A stretch of DNA of 64,000 nucleotides from Symsagittifera roscoffensis (GCF_963678635.1 NC_087062.1:50110178-50174177), one strand, 5' to 3'. Numbered from the stretch's first letter, positions 30,463 through 44,737 are shown. Notes: generated by a model not told the origin, from the letters alone. Numbers and translations are program-made.

Positions 30463-33400
30463 GATTGACCTCTGGTCTTACAGGCTGGCCGCGAGGTGAA
30501 GGCGGTGAACTGTTAATCAATATGCTCTGCGTGCTTGAGTTCGAAGCTCATCCATGACGAGTACTTTTTTTATGAACACCTGAACTGAGTTCGGTAGGCA
30601 CAAAAACTGATGTTTACCTAATTTTGTTAGTAACTCACCAAAAAACTTGTCAGGTCACAAAAAATTGGCGAAAGAATCGGCACGCAAAATATTGAAGTTC
30701 GTCTAAGCAGAATAGTCAAGCAACCAAACGTTGAAAAATTTCAAGTTTGTTCAAGAAAAAAATTGGATGGCCAATGTAATACGGTTTGCTAATAAAACCA
30801 GTCGAGGCACGGATTTTTGAAAAACTTGAGATTACTTTTTTGGCCAGTTTTTCCACGAACAACTATCGTTTCACAACGGAAGCAATATAAAGTTAGGTTT
30901 TCCTTAATTTTTTGTTTCGCATCGGTTGATAGTTTCAAAGATCTAACAGGTTGCTTAGAAAAATTGGAAGTGTTAGCAAAACGATTCGGTCTAAAAAAAA
31001 TTTCCACCAGTCCTATTCTAAGACTAGTGTGCCAACTTCGTCATTACATTTTATATACACAGACATCAAGTCCATTTTTGATCGAGCAATGGCTTGAATT
31101 GCTTTAATTTTTTATTGGTTCGATTCAATTTACCAATGATTGACTTCTGGTCTTACAGGCTGGCAGCGAGGTGAAGGCGGTGAAATGTTAATCAGTATGT
31201 TCTGCGTGCTTGGGTTCGAAACTCATCCCTGACGAGTAATTTTTTACAAATACCTGAACTGAAATCGGTTCCCACAAAAACTGATGTTTACCTAATTTTG
31301 TTAATAACTCACCAAAAAACTTGTGAGGTCACAAAAATAGGAGAAAGAATCAGCACGCAAAACATTGAAGTTCGTCTAAGCAGAATAGTCAAGCAACCAA
31401 TTGTTGAAAAATTTCAAGTTTGTTCATGAAAAAAATTGGATGGCAAATGTAATACGTTTTGCTATTCAAACCATCCAAGACAAGGATTTTTGAAAAACTT
31501 GAGATTACTTTTTTGGCCAGTTTTTCCACGAACAACTATCGTTTCACAACTGAAGCAATTTAAAGTTAGGTTTTCCTTAATTTTTTGTTTCGCATCGGTT
31601 GATAGTTTCAAAGCTCTAACAGGTTGCTTAGAAAAATTGGAAGTGTTAGCAAAACGATTCGGTCTATAAAAAGATTTCCACCAGTCCTGTTCTAAGACTA
31701 GTGTACTAACATCGTCATTACATTTTATATACACAGACATCAAGTCCGATTTTGATCGAGCAATGGCTTGAATTGCTTTAAATTTTTTATTGGTTCGATT
31801 CAATTTACCAATGATTGACCTCTGGTCTTACAGGCTGGCCGCGAGGTGAAGGCGGTGAACTGTTAATCAATATGCTCTGCGTGCTTGAGTTCGAAGCTCA
31901 TCCATGACGAGTACTTTTTTTATGAACACCTGAACTGAGTTCGGTAGGCACAAAAACTGATGTTTACCTAATTTTGTTAGTAACTCACCAAAAAACTTGT
32001 CAGGTCACAAAAAATTGGCGAAAGAATCGGCACGCAAAATATTGAAGTTCGTCTAAGCAGAATAGTCAAGCAACCAAACGTTGAAAAATTTCAAGTTTGT
32101 TCATGAAAAAAATTGGATGGCCAATGTAATACGTTTTGCTAATAAAACCATTCTAGGCACGGATTTTTGAAAAACTTGAGATTACTTTTTTGGCCAGTTT
32201 TTCCACGAACAACTATCGTTTCACAACGGAAGCAATATAAAGTTAGGTTTTCCTTAATTTTTTGTTTCGCATCGGTTGATAGTTTCAAAGCTCTAACAGG
32301 TTGCTTAGAAAAATTGGAAGTGTTAGCAAAACGATTCGGTCTAAAAAAAAATTTCCACCAGTCCTATTCTAAGACTAGTGTGCCAACTTCGTCATTACAT
32401 TTTATATACACAGGCATCAAGTCCATTTTTGATCGAGCAATGGCTTAAATTGCTTTAATTTTTTGATTGATTCGATTCAATTTACCAATGATTGACCTCT
32501 GGTCTTACAGGCTGGCAGCGAGGTGAAGGCGGTGAAATGTTAATCAGTATGTTCTGCGTGCTTGGGTTCGAAACTCATCCCTGACGAGTAATTTTTTACA
32601 AATACCTGAACTGAAATCGGTAAACACAAAAACTGATGTTTACCTAATTTTGTTAATAACTCACCAAAAAACTTGTGAGGTCACAAAAAATAGGAGAAAG
32701 AATCAGCACGCAAAACATTGAAGTTCGTCTAAGCAGAATAGTCAAGCAACCAAACGTTGAAAAATTTTAAGATTGTTCATGAAAAAAATTGGATGGCAAA
32801 TGTAATACGTTTTGCTATTCAAACCATCCAAGACAAGGATTTTTGAAAAACTTGAGGTGACTTTTTTGGCCGAGTTTTTCCACAAACAACTATCGTTTCA
32901 CAATGGACGCGACATAAAGTTAGGTTTTCCTTAATTTTTTGTTTCGCTTCGGTTGATAGTTTCAAAGCTCTAACAGGTTGCTTAGAAAAATTGGAAATTT
33001 TAGCAAAACGATTCGGTCTATAAAAAGATTTCCACCAGTCCTGTTCTAAGACTAGTGTACTAACATCGTCATTACATTTTATATACACAGACATCAAGTC
33101 CGATCTTGATCGAGCAATGGCTTGAATTGCTTTAAATTTTTTATTGGTTCGATTCAAGTTACCAATGATTGACCTCTGGTCTTACAGGCTGGCAGCGAGG
33201 TGAAGGCGGTGAATTGTTAATCAATATGTTCTGCGTGCGTGGGTTCGAAACTCATCCCTGACGAGAAATTTTTTACAAACACCTGAACTGAATTCGGTAG
33301 GCACAAGAACTGATGTTTACCTAATTTTGTTAATAACTCACCAAAAAACTTGTCAGGTCACAAAAAGTTGGAGAAAGAATCGGCACGCAAAACATTGAAG

Positions 33401-35713
33401 TTCGTCTAAGCAGAATAGTCAAGCAACCAAACGTTGAAAAATTTCAAGTTTGTTCATGAAAAAAATTGGATGGCAAATGTAATACATTTTGCTATTAAAA
33501 CCATTCAAGTCACTGATTTTTGAAAAACTTGAGGTTGCTTTTTTGGCCGAGTTTTTCCACAATTAACTATCGTTTCACAACGGAAGCAATATAAACTTAG
33601 GTTTTCCTTAATTTTTTGTTTCGCATTGGTTGATAGTTTCAAAGCTCTAACAGGTTGCTTAGAAAAATTGGAAGTTTTAGCAAAACGGTTCGGTCCATAA
33701 AAAGATTTCCACCAATCCTGTTCTAAGACTAGTGTGCTAACTTCGTCATCACATTTGTTATACACATACATCAAGTCCGTTTTTGATCGAGCAATGGCTT
33801 GAATTGCTTTAATTTTTATTGATTCGATTCAATTTACCAATGATTGACCTCTGATCTTACAGGCTGGCCGCGAGGTGAAGGCGGTGAAGTGTTAATCAAT
33901 TTGTTCTGCGTGCATGGGTTTGAAATTCATCCCTGTCGATTAGTTTTTAAAAACACTGAACACTGTTCGGTAAACACAAAAACTGATATTTACCTAATTT
34001 TCTTAATAACTCACCAAAAATTTGTCAGATCACAAAAAATTGGAGAAAGAATCGGCACGCAAAACATTGAAGTTCGTCTAAGCAGAATAGTCAAGCAACC
34101 AAACGTTGAAAAATTTCAAGTTTGTTCATGAAAAAAATTGAATGGCCAATGTTATACGTTTTCCTATTGAAACCATTCAAGGCACGGAGTTTTGAAAAAC
34201 TTGAGGTTACTTTTTTGGCCGAGTTTTTCCACAATTAACTATCGTTTCACAACGGAAGCAATATAGAGTTAGGTTTTTCCCTAATTTTTTATTTCGCATC
34301 GGTTGATAGTTTCAAAGCTCTAACGGGTTGCTTAGAAAAACTGGAAATTTTAGCGAAATGATTTGGTCTATAAAAAGATTTGCACCAGTCCTGTTCTAAG
34401 ACTAGTGTGCTAACTTTGTCATTACATTTTATATACACAGACATCAAGTCCGTTTTTGATCGAGCAATGGCTTGAATTGCTTTAATTTTTTATTGGTTCG
34501 ATTCAATTTACCAATGATTGACCTCTGATCTTATAGGCTGGCAGCGAGGTGAAGGCGGTGAATTGTTAATCAATTTGTTCTGCGTGCATGGGTTTGAAAT
34601 TCATCCCTGTCGGTTAGTTTTTAAAAACAGCTGAGCTGCGTTCGGTAAGCACAAAAATATTATTTACCTAATTTTCATAAAAACTTACCAAAAAAATTGT
34701 CAGATCACAAAAATTTGGTAAAAGAGTCGGCTCGCAAACATTTGAAGTTTGTCTAAGCAGACTAGTCAAGCAACCAAACGTTGAAAAACTTTAAGTTTGT
34801 TCATGAAGAAAATCGGATGGCCAATGTTATACGTTTTCCTATTGAAACCATTCTAGGCATGGATTTTAGAAAAACTTGAGGTTACTTTTTCGGCCGAGTT
34901 TTTTCACCTATAACTATCGTTTCTCAACGGAAGCAATATAAAATTAGGTTTTCCATATTTTTATTTTTCGCATCGTTTTATAGTTTCAAAGCTCTAACAG
35001 GTTGCTTAGAAAAACTGGAATTTTTAGCGAATTGATTTGGTCTATAAAAAAAATTTGCACCAGTCCTGTTCTAAGACTAGTGTGCTAACTTTGTCATTAC
35101 ACTTTATATACACAGACATCCAGTCCGTTTTTGATCGAGCAAGGGCTTGATTTGCTTAAATTTTTTAATGGTTCGATTCAGTTTTCCAATGATTGCACTC
35201 TGGTCGTACAGGCTGGCCGCGAAGTGAATGCGGTGAAGTGTTAATCAATATGTTCTGCGTGCTTGGGTTCAAAATTCATCCCTGTCGATTAGTTTTTTAA
35301 AACACTGAACACTGTTCGGTAAACACAAAAACTGATATTTACCTAATTTTCTTAATAACTCACCAAAAATTTGTCAGATCACAAAAAATTGGTAAAAAAA
35401 TTAGCTCGCAAACTATTGGAATTCATCTAAGCAGATTATTCAAGCAAGTAAACGTTGAAAAATTTCAGTTTGTTCATAAAGAAAATTGGATGGCCAATGT
35501 TATACGTTTTTCTATTGAAACCATTCAAGGCTTGGAAATTTGAAAAACTTCAGGTTACTTTTTTGACCGTTTTTCCATAAAAAACTATCGTTTTTCATTG
35601 GAAGCAATTCAAAATCAGGTTTCCCTTATTTTTTTGTTCTGCTTTGTTTGATAGTTTCAAAGCTCTAACAGGTTGCTCAGAAAAACTTGAAATTTTAGCG
35701 AAACGACTTGGTC

Positions 35714-35750
35714 TATAAAGAGATTTGCACTAGTCCTGTTCTAAGACTAG
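35714..35750 (+). promoter_or_regulatory. Representative TATA-like motif and ACTAGTC hairpin of the monomer
   Basis: TATAAAG (TATAAAA in most units) at 35714 is followed by ACTAGTC-CTGTTCTAA-GACTAG, a hairpin with a 6-8 bp stem. The pair occurs in nearly all monomers of both arms. Whether it drives transcription is unknown. Confidence 0.45.
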
Positions 35751-36852
35751 AGTGCTTATTTCGTCGTTATAGTTTCTATACACAGACGTCAAGTTTATTT
35801 TCGATCTAACAATGGCTTGATTTGATAAGTTTTTTTGTTTTGAGCAAAAAAGTTATTCAATTTGAAGCGAAGCAATTTTCCTTTATTTTTTTTGGTTCAA
35901 TTCATTTTACCAAAAAACTACTTCTGGTCTTATAGGTTTCCCGAGAGATTAAGGGATTGAAGTGCTAATCAATATGTTCTGCGTGCGTGGGTCCGAATCC
36001 CGTTCCTGTCGATTAGTTTTAAAAACACTTGAACTGAATTCGGTGAGCACAAAAACTGATATTTACCTAATTTTGTTAATAACTCACCAAAAATTTGTCA
36101 GATCACAAAAAATTGAAGCAAAAATTGGCTCGCAAACCACTGCAGTTCGTCTAAGCAGACAAGTCAAGCAACCAAACGTTGGAAACTTTAAAGTTTGTTC
36201 ATGAAGAAAATCGTATGGCCAAGGTTATACGTTTTTCTATTGAAACCATTCAAGGCATGGACTTTGAAAAGCTTCAGGTTACTTTTTTGGCCGAGTTTTT
36301 CCACAAACAACTAACATTTTTCAACGGAAGCAAAAAAAATTAGGTTTTCCTTAATTTTTGTTTCGCTACGTTTGATAGTTTCAAAGCTCTAACAGGGTGC
36401 TTAGAAAAACTTGAAACCTTAGCGAAACGGTTTGGTCTATAAGAAGATTTGCACTAGTCATGTTCTCAGACAAGAGTGCTTATTTCGTCATTATATTTTC
36501 TACACACGGACGTCAAGTCTACTTTTCATCGAACAATGGCTTGATTTGATAAGTTTTTTTTTGTTTTTTGAGCCAAAAAAACTATTCTATATGAAGCGAA
36601 GCACTTTTGCTTTCTTTTTTTATTGGTTCGATTCATTTTATTGAAAATTGACTTCTGGTCTTCCAAGTTGCCCGAGAGGTTAAGGGGTTGAAGTGCTTTC
36701 CAATATGTTCTGCCTGCGTGGTTTCGAAACAGTAATGGTTCCTGTCCAGTAATTTTTTAGAAACACCTCAACTGAATTCGGTAGGCACAAAAAATGATGT
36801 TCACCTAAATTTGTAAAAAAAAATCACCAAAAAATTTGTCAGATCACAAAAT

Positions 36853-37195
36853 TTTGAAGTAAGAATCGGCTCGCAAACCCTTGAAGTTCGTCTAAGCAGA
36901 CTAGTCAATCAAACAAGCGTTGAAAACTTTAAAGATTGTTCATGAAGAAAATCGGATGGCCAATGTTATACGTTTTTATATTGAAACCATTCAAGCATGG
37001 GGTTTTGAAGTAAGAATCGAAACAAAATTTTGAAGTAAGAATCGGCTTGCAAACCCTTGAAGTTCGTCTAAGCAGACTAGTCAATCAAACAAGCGTTGAA
37101 AACTTTAAAGATTGTTCATGAAGAAAATCGGATGGCCAATGTTATACGTTTTTATATTGAAACCATTCAAGCATGGGGTTTTGAAAAACTTCAGG
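36853..37195 (+). repeat. Local tandem duplication of about 172 bp within a monomer
   Basis: The stretch TTTTGAAGTAAGAATCGGC through ATTCAAGCATGGGGTTTTGA occurs twice in a row, the second copy starting near 37025. Another partial copy of an adjacent block follows at 37290, lengthening this interval to about 1.1 kb. Confidence 0.75.
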
Positions 37196-40100
37196 ATAAT
37201 TTTTTGGCAGTTTTTTTCACAAAAAAACTATCGTTTTTTTTGGATGTAATTCAAAAAATCAGGTTTCCCCTAATTTTTGTTTTGCTTTCAGTTTTTTCAT
37301 AAAGAAAATTGGATGGCCAATGTTATACGTTTTTCTATTGAAACCATTCAAGGCTTGGAAATTTGAAAAACTTCAGGTTACTTTTTTGACCGTTTTTCCA
37401 TAAAAAACTATCGTTTTTCATTGGAAGCAATTCAAAATCAGGTTTCCCTTATTTTTTTGTTCTGATTTGTTTGATAGTTTCAAAGCTCTAACAGGTTGCT
37501 CAGAAAAACTTGAAATTTAAGCGAAACGATTTGGTCTATAAAAAGATTTACACTAGTCCTGTTCTAAGACTAGAGTGCTTATTTCGTCATTATATCTTCT
37601 ATAAACAAACGTCAAGTTTGTTTTCGATCGAACGATGGCTTGATTTGGTAAGTTTTTTTCTAATTTGAGCAAATTAATTATTCATTTTGAAGCGAAGCAA
37701 CTTTGCTTAGTTTTTTATTGGTTCAATTCATTTTACCAAAAAATGACTTCTGGTCCTACAAGTTTCCCGAGAGGCTAAGGGGTGGAAATCCTATTCAATA
37801 TGTTCTGCGTGCGTGGTTCCGAAGCCCATCCCTGTCGATTAGTTTTTAAAAACACCTGAAATGAATTCGGTAAGCACAAAAACTGATAATTTCCTAATTT
37901 TGTTAATAATTCACCCAAAAATTTGTCAGATCACAAAAAATTGGAAGAGGATCGGCTCGAAAATCTTTGAAGTTCGCCTAAGCGGACTAGTCAAGCAACC
38001 AAAAGTTGAAAATTTTTAAGTTTGTTCATGAATAAAATCGGATGGCCAAGTTTGAATGTTTTTCTATTGAAACCATTTAGGGCATGGAAATTTGAAAAAA
38101 TTCAGGTTACTTTTTTGGCCGAGTTTTTCGACAAAAAGTTATCGTTTTTCAACGGAAGCAAAAAAAAATTAGGTTTTCCCTAACTTTTTGTTTTGCTTCG
38201 TTTGATAGTTTTAAAGCTCTAACAGGTTGCTTAAAAAACCTTGAAAATTTAGCGAAATGATTTGGTCTTTAAGAAGATTTGCACTAGTCTTGTTCTAAGA
38301 CTAGAGTGCTTAATTCGTCGTTATTTTTTCTATACACAGACTTCAAGTCTATTTTTGATCGAACAATGGCTTGATTTGATAAGTTTTTTGTTTTGAGCAA
38401 AAAAAAAACTACTCTATTTGAAGCGAAGCAACTTTGCTTTAACTTTTATTGGTTCGATTCATTTTACCAAACATTTGTCAGATCTCAAAATTTTTGAAGT
38501 AGGAATCGGCTCGCAAACCCATGAAGTTCGTCTAAGCAGACTAGTCAAGCAAACAAACGTTGAAAAATTTTAAGATTGTTCATGAAGAAAATCGGATGGC
38601 CAAGGTTATACGTTTTTCTATTGAAAGCATTCAAGGCATGGACTTTGATAAGCTTCAGGTTACTTTTTTGGCCGAGTTTTTCCACAAACAACTAACGTTT
38701 TTCAACGGAAGCAAAAAAACTAGGTTTTCTTTAATTTTTGTTTTGGTACGTTTGATAGTTTCAAAGCTCTAACAGGGTGCTTAGAAAAACTTGAAATTTT
38801 AGCGAAACAGTTTGGTCTATAAGAAGATTTGCACTAGTCATGTTCTAAGACAAGAGTGCTTATTTCGTCATTTTATTTTCTACACACAGACGTCAAGTCT
38901 ACTTTTCATCGAACAATGGCTTGATTTGATACGTTTTTTTGTTTTGAGCAAAAAAAAACTATTCTATTTGAAGCGAAGCAGCTTTGCTTTCTTTTTTTAT
39001 TGGTTCGATTCATTTTATCGAAAATTGACTTCTGGTCTTCCAAGTTGCCCGAGGGGTTAAGGGGTTGAAGTGCTTTCCAATATGTTATGCGTTTTTGGTT
39101 TCGAAACCCATTCCTGTCCAGTAATTTTTTAAAAGCACCTGAACTGAATTCGGTAGACACAAAAAACGATGTTCACCCAAATTTTAAAAAAAAACTCACC
39201 AAAAAATTTGTCAGATCACAAAATTTTGAAGTAAGAATTTGCTCGCAAACCCTTGAAGTTCATCTAAGCAGATTAGTCAATTAAAAAAACGTTGAAAAAT
39301 TTTAAGATTGTTCATGAAGAAAATCGGATGACCAATGTTATAGGTTTTTCTATTGAAACCATTCAAGGCATGGAGTTTTGAAAAACTTCAGGATACTTTT
39401 TGGCCGTTTTTCCACATAAAACTATCGTTTTTCAATGGATGCAATTCAAAATCAGTTTTCCCCTAATTTTTGTTTTGCTTCGTTTGATGGTTTCAAAGCT
39501 CTAACAGGTTGCTCAGAAAAACTTGAAATTTAAGCGAAACGATTTGGTCTATAAAAAGATTTACACTAAACCTGTTCTAAGTCTAGAGTGCTTATTTTGT
39601 CATCATATTTTCTATACACAGACGTCAAGTTTATTTTCGATCGAACAATGGCTTCATTTGATAAGTTTTTTTTCTAATTTGAGCAAAAACATTGTTCAAT
39701 TTGAAGAGAAGCATTTTTGCTTAATTTTTATTGGTTCAAATTATTTTACCAAAAAATCACTTCTGGTCCTACAGGTTTCCCGAGAGGTGAAATGGTTGAA
39801 ATGCTATTCAATATGTTCTGCGTGCGTGGTTCCGAAGCCCATCCCTGTCGATTAGTTTTTTAAAACACTAAGAAATGAATTCGGTAAGCACAAAAACTGA
39901 TATTTTCCTAATTTTGTTAATAACTCACCCAAAAATTTGTCAGATCACGAAAGTTTGGAAGAGGATCGGCTCAAAAATCCTTGAAATTTATCTAAGCAGA
40001 CTAGTCAAGCAACCAAACGTAGACAATTTTTAAGTTTGTTCATGAAGAAAATCGGATGGCCAAGGTTATACGTTTTTCTATTGAAAACATTTAAGGCATG

Positions 40101-41945
40101 GATTTTGAAAAAATTCAAGTTACTTTTTTGGCCGAGTTTTTCAACGGAAGCAATAAAAATTAGGTTTTCCTCAATTTTTTGTTTCGCTTCGTTTGATAAT
40201 TTTAAAACTCTAACAGGTTGCTTAAAAACCTTCAAAATTTACCGAAATAATTTGGTCTTTAAGAAGATTTGCCCTATTTCTGTTCTAAGACTAGAGTGCT
40301 TATTTCGTTGTTATTTTTTCTATACACAGACGTAAAGTCTATTTTTGATCGAACAATGGCTTGATTTGATAAGTTTTTTGTTTTGAGCGAAAAAAAACTA
40401 TTCTATTTGAAGCGAAGCATCTTTGCTTTAATTTTTTATTGGTTCGATTAATTTTACCAAAAATTGACTTCTGGTGTTTCAGGTTGCCCGAGGGGTTAAG
40501 GGGTTGAAGTGATATTCAATATGTTGTGCGTGCGTGGGTCCGAGTCCCATCCCCGTCGATTATTTTTTTAAAACATCTGAACTGAATTCTGTAAGCACAA
40601 AACTGATATTTACCTAATTTGTCTAGGAAGACTAAAAAATGTACCTAATTTTGTCTTGTTGTACGATTTGGTTCAAATAACTATTTGAACTAGCCCTGTT
40701 CTAGGGCTAAAATGCTAAATTCATCATTAAATTTCAGATACATTGAGGTTAAGTTTTTGGCCGAGCTTTCCCGCAAAAAAGTTATCGGTTTTCTATGGAA
40801 GCAATTAAAATTGAAATTTTTCTTATATGATTGTTTCGATTCCTTTCATAGTTTCAAAGCTCGCTCAGAAAAACATGAACTGATTTGGTCTATGAAACGT
40901 TCTGAAATGAGTACTGTTCTCAAATTAGAGTACTTACTTCAGCCTTCCAGGTTAGATTCATAGACATCAAGTCAAATAATGCACAATTTTGGTAAGAGTT
41001 GATAGGTTTCATTGTTTTGAGCAAAAAAATTATTCTATTTGAAGAAAAGCATCTTTGCTTAAAATGTTTATTGGTTCGATTGGATTTACCAATGTTTGAA
41101 TTCAGGTCTTACAGGTTGGCGGAGAAGTTAAGGCATTGAAATGCTAATCCAATATGTTCTGCGTGTGTGGGTTTGAATACCAACCCTGTCGATTAGTTTT
41201 CTAAAACACCTGAGCTGAAGTAGGTACCCACAAAAACTGATATTTAGCTACTTTTGTTAACAACTCACCAAAAAAGTTTACAGATCACAAAATTTCACAG
41301 CACAAATTGGAATGCAACCAATTGAAAATTGTCTGAGCAGACTGATCATGCAAGCAAACTTTGAAAAATTTATTTCATCAAGCAATTGGCCAATTAATTT
41401 CAGTTTTTTTTACATTGAAACAAACTGAGTCTGCGAGTTTTGTCTAAGCAGAGTAGTCAAGCAACCAAATGTTGAAGAATTTTAAATTGTTGAAAATTGT
41501 TCATGAAGAAAATCGGATGGCCATTGTTGTACGTTTTTCTGTTGAAACCATTCAAGGTATGGAGTTTTGAAAAACTTCAGCTTACTTTTTTGGCCGAGTT
41601 TTTCCACAAAGCGTTTTTCAGCGGAAGCAATATAGAATTATGTTTTCCTTAATTTTTTGTTTCGCATCGTTTGATAGTTTCAAACCTCTAACAGGTGGCT
41701 GCGAAAAACTGGACTTTTTAGCGAAACGATTTGGTCTATGAAAAGATTAGCACTAGCCCTGTTATAAGACTAGTAAGCTTATTTCATCAATACATTTCAT
41801 ATACCCAACGTCAAGTCTAGTTCGATTGAACAATGGCTTGGTTTGATACGTTTTCTTGTTCTGAGCTAGTAATTATTCTATCTGAAGCGAAGGAACTTTG
41901 CTTCATTTTTTTGGGTTCGATTCACCTAATCAATGATTGCCTTCA

Positions 41946-42027
41946 GACAGGGTGGCCGAGTGGTTACGCCGTTGGAATATAACTCCAATATGGTCCGAGT
42001 GCGTGGCTCTGAATCACATCTCTTTCG
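41946..42027 (+). pseudogene. tRNA-Ser-like module with altered anticodon (left arm)
   Basis: An 82-nt module with an intact A-box TGGCCGAGTGG and a perfect five-pair anticodon stem (TTGGA/TCCAA). The loop is ATATAAC, giving ATA at the anticodon position instead of GCT. The T-arm is damaged (GGCTCTGAATCAC). Its mirror partner is at 55278-55359. Confidence 0.7.
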
Positions 42028-43219
42028 AATAATTTTTTAAAAACATCAACTGAACTCGGTGAGCACAAAAAGTGATTTCTACCTAAATCTGTTTATAACT
42101 CACTAAATAATTTTTAAATCAAAATTTTTTGAGACCAATTCGGCATGCAAACAATTGAAGTTTGTCTAAGCAAACTAGTCAATCAACCAAAGTTTGAAAA
42201 ACAACAAGTTGTTTCAAGAAGAAAGTCGGTTGGCCAAAACTATACGTTTTTCAATTGAAAATAATCAATCAATGGAATTTCAAAAAACTTGAGTTTAAGT
42301 TTTTGGCCGAGCTTTACCGCAAAAAAATTATCGTTTTTCTATGGAAGCAATTAAAATTGAAGTTTTTCTTGTATTTTTGTTTCGATTCCTTGCATAGTTT
42401 CAAAGTTCGCTCAGAAAAACTTGAAGTTTTAGCAAACTGATTTGGTCTATGAAACGTTCTGAAATGAGTACTATTCTAAAATTAGAGTACCTACTTCAGC
42501 CTTCCAGGTTAAATTCATAGACATCACATCAAATAATGCACAATTTTGGTAAGATTTGATAGGTTTCATTGTTTTGAGCAAAAAAACTATTTTATTTGAA
42601 GAAAAGCATCTTTGCTTAAATCTTTTATTGGTTCGATTGCATTTACCAATGTATGAATTCAGGTCTTACAGGTTGGCGGAGAAGTTAAGGCATTGAAATG
42701 CTAATCCATCATGTTCTAATGTCCCTGTCGATTAGTTTTTAAAACACCTGAGCTGAAGTAGGTACCCAAAAAAACTGATATTTACTTAACTTTGTTAACA
42801 ACTAAACAAAAAAGTTTACAGATCACAAAATTTCACAGCAAAAAATGGATCGCAACCAATTGAAATTTGTCTGAGAAACAAACCAGTTTTTATCTTGAAA
42901 CAAACCCTCCAAGCAAAAAAACTTTGAAAAGATTAATGTTACTTTTTTGGCCGAGATTTTCTGCAAAAAAACTACCTCCTATTGAAATAACTCATGTTGA
43001 AATTTTTTAAAATTTTGTTTTGCATAGTTTCATAGTTTCGAAGCTATAATGGATTGCTTAGAAAAACAGGAAATTTTAGCGAAACGAGTTGGTAAATAAA
43101 ACAATTTGAACTAAAACTGTACTAAAAGTAGAGTGCTTCACAATTGTTTCGAAATTTCAAACTTTGCTGCAAAATTTTTTTTGGTTCTTTTCAATTTACC
43201 AATGGCTGACCTGTGGTCA

Positions 43220-43301
43220 GACAGGGTGGCCAAAAGATAATGGCATTGGACTGCTAATTCAAAACGGTCTGCGTGCCTGGTATCGAGTACCATCTGTGCC
43301 G
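43220..43301 (+). pseudogene. tRNA-Ser(GCT)-like module, left arm
   Basis: An 82-nt module. The loop CTGCTAA keeps the GCT anticodon and the T-arm GGTATCGAGTACC pairs perfectly. The D-arm is damaged (GGCCAAAAGATAATGGC). It mirrors the module at 53925-54006, including the unusual GTATCGA-TAC arm. Confidence 0.7.
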
Positions 43302-44651
43302 ATTCGTTCTTAAAACTGAATTCGGTAAGCCTAAAAACTGATTGTTTACCTAAGTTTGTTAAAAACTCATCGCGAAAATTGTCAGATCACAAAAACTAAG
43401 AGAATACATTGACTCGCCAAAATTAGCAGACTTGGTAAGCAACCAAATTTTCAATCATTCAGAATTCTTCTTGAAGCAATTCGGATGGCTAAAAATATAC
43501 GTTTTTTTTTTATGGAACCCTTGAAGCAAAAGAATTTTGAAAAACTGCAGGTTAGTTTTGCGGCCCAAGTTTTCAGCAACAAAACAATCTTTTTTCAATG
43601 AGAGAATTTCGAAAATAGGTTTTTTCTAATTTTTTGTTTCGCTTCGTTTCATTGTTTGAAATCTCTAACAGGTTGCTTAGAAAAACGTGAAATTTCAGTG
43701 AAATGAATTGGTCTATAAAACCCTTTGAACTTGTTCTGTTCTGAAACTAGAGTGCTTACTTTGTCTTTCCAGTTTTTATAAAAAGATGTCAATTCTATTT
43801 TGGATCGAGCAATGGCTTGCTTTGATAGTTTTCATTATTTTGAACAAAACAAAATTCTATTTGAAGCATAGCATCTTTGCTTCAAATTTCTATTGGTTCG
43901 ATTCATTTTACCTCTGGTATTAAATTGGCCGATGTGTTAAGGCATTAAACTGCTTATGCAATACGCTCTGCGCTCCTGTGTGCGAATCCCATCTCTGACA
44001 ATTAGTTTTCGAAAACACCTGAACAGAGTTCAGTAAGCACAAAAACTGATATTTACCAAATTTTGTTAATATCATGCCAAGAAATTTGTCAGATCACAAG
44101 GCCTTAGAAAAAAAATTGGCTCATCATTTTTTAAAATTTGTCTAAGGAGTTAAGTCAAGCAAGGAAACGTTGAAAAGCTTTAAAATTTTTCATGAAGAAA
44201 ATCGGATGACCATTGTTATAGGTTTTTCTATCGGAAACAATCAAATAATGGAATTTTGAAAAATTTCAGGTTGCTTTTTTGGTCCAGCTTTTCCACAAAA
44301 AACTATCGTTTTTCAATGAAAGGAAGACAAAACTAAATTTTCCTTAAATTTTCAATTCGCTTTGTATGATAGTTTGAAAGCTCTAACAGGTTGCTTAGAA
44401 AACTTGAAAAATTGGTGAGAGGATTTGCTCTATAAAACGAATAAAACTAGTCCTGTTTCAGGATTAGAATATTTACTTCGTCAATACAATTTATTTACCA
44501 AAAACTTCGAAACTATTTTTGATCGAACGATGGCTTTATTTGATAGCTTTTTTTTGTTTTGAGCAAAAAATTATTCTATTTGAAGCTTAACATATCTTTG
44601 CTTCAAATTTCTATTGTCCAATTCAAATTACCAACGAATGAGAGCAGTGCA

Positions 44652-44737
44652 GACTGGGTGGTCGAGTGGTTTAGGCGATGGATTGACTGCCTAACTAATA
44701 CGTTCCATGTGCGTTGTTTCAAATCTCAGCTCTGTCG
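44652..44737 (+). pseudogene. tRNA-Ser-like module of the GGCGATGGA type, left arm
   Basis: GACTGGG pairs mostly with CTCTGTC, and the A-box-like TGGTCGAGTGG is kept. The anticodon arm carries a 4-nt expansion (GATGGATTGACTGCCTAAC). The same rare type occurs at 46096 and, on the minus strand, near 49553, 51014 and 52468. Confidence 0.65.

Larger units (their letters stand above)
28456..35210 (+). repeat. Regular 675-bp sub-array with a 1351-bp higher-order repeat
   Basis: Modules are spaced 674-678 bp apart. Two-monomer units of about 1351 bp repeat with very high identity: the blocks starting at 29130, 30480 and 31831 match, and the translations at 29466-29756 and 30817-31107 differ at one residue. 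Alternating monomer types differ in the module (ACTGTTAAT with TCATCCATGACG, against AATGTTAAT with TCATCCCTGACG). This is recent amplification of dimers. Confidence 0.85.

Noticed and set aside
28926-33774. Repeated frames such as the one with FWPVFPRTTIVSQRKQYKVR
   Set aside because: They recur only because the satellite monomer recurs. The reverse strand is equally open and homologous monomers carry stops, so they are not genes.
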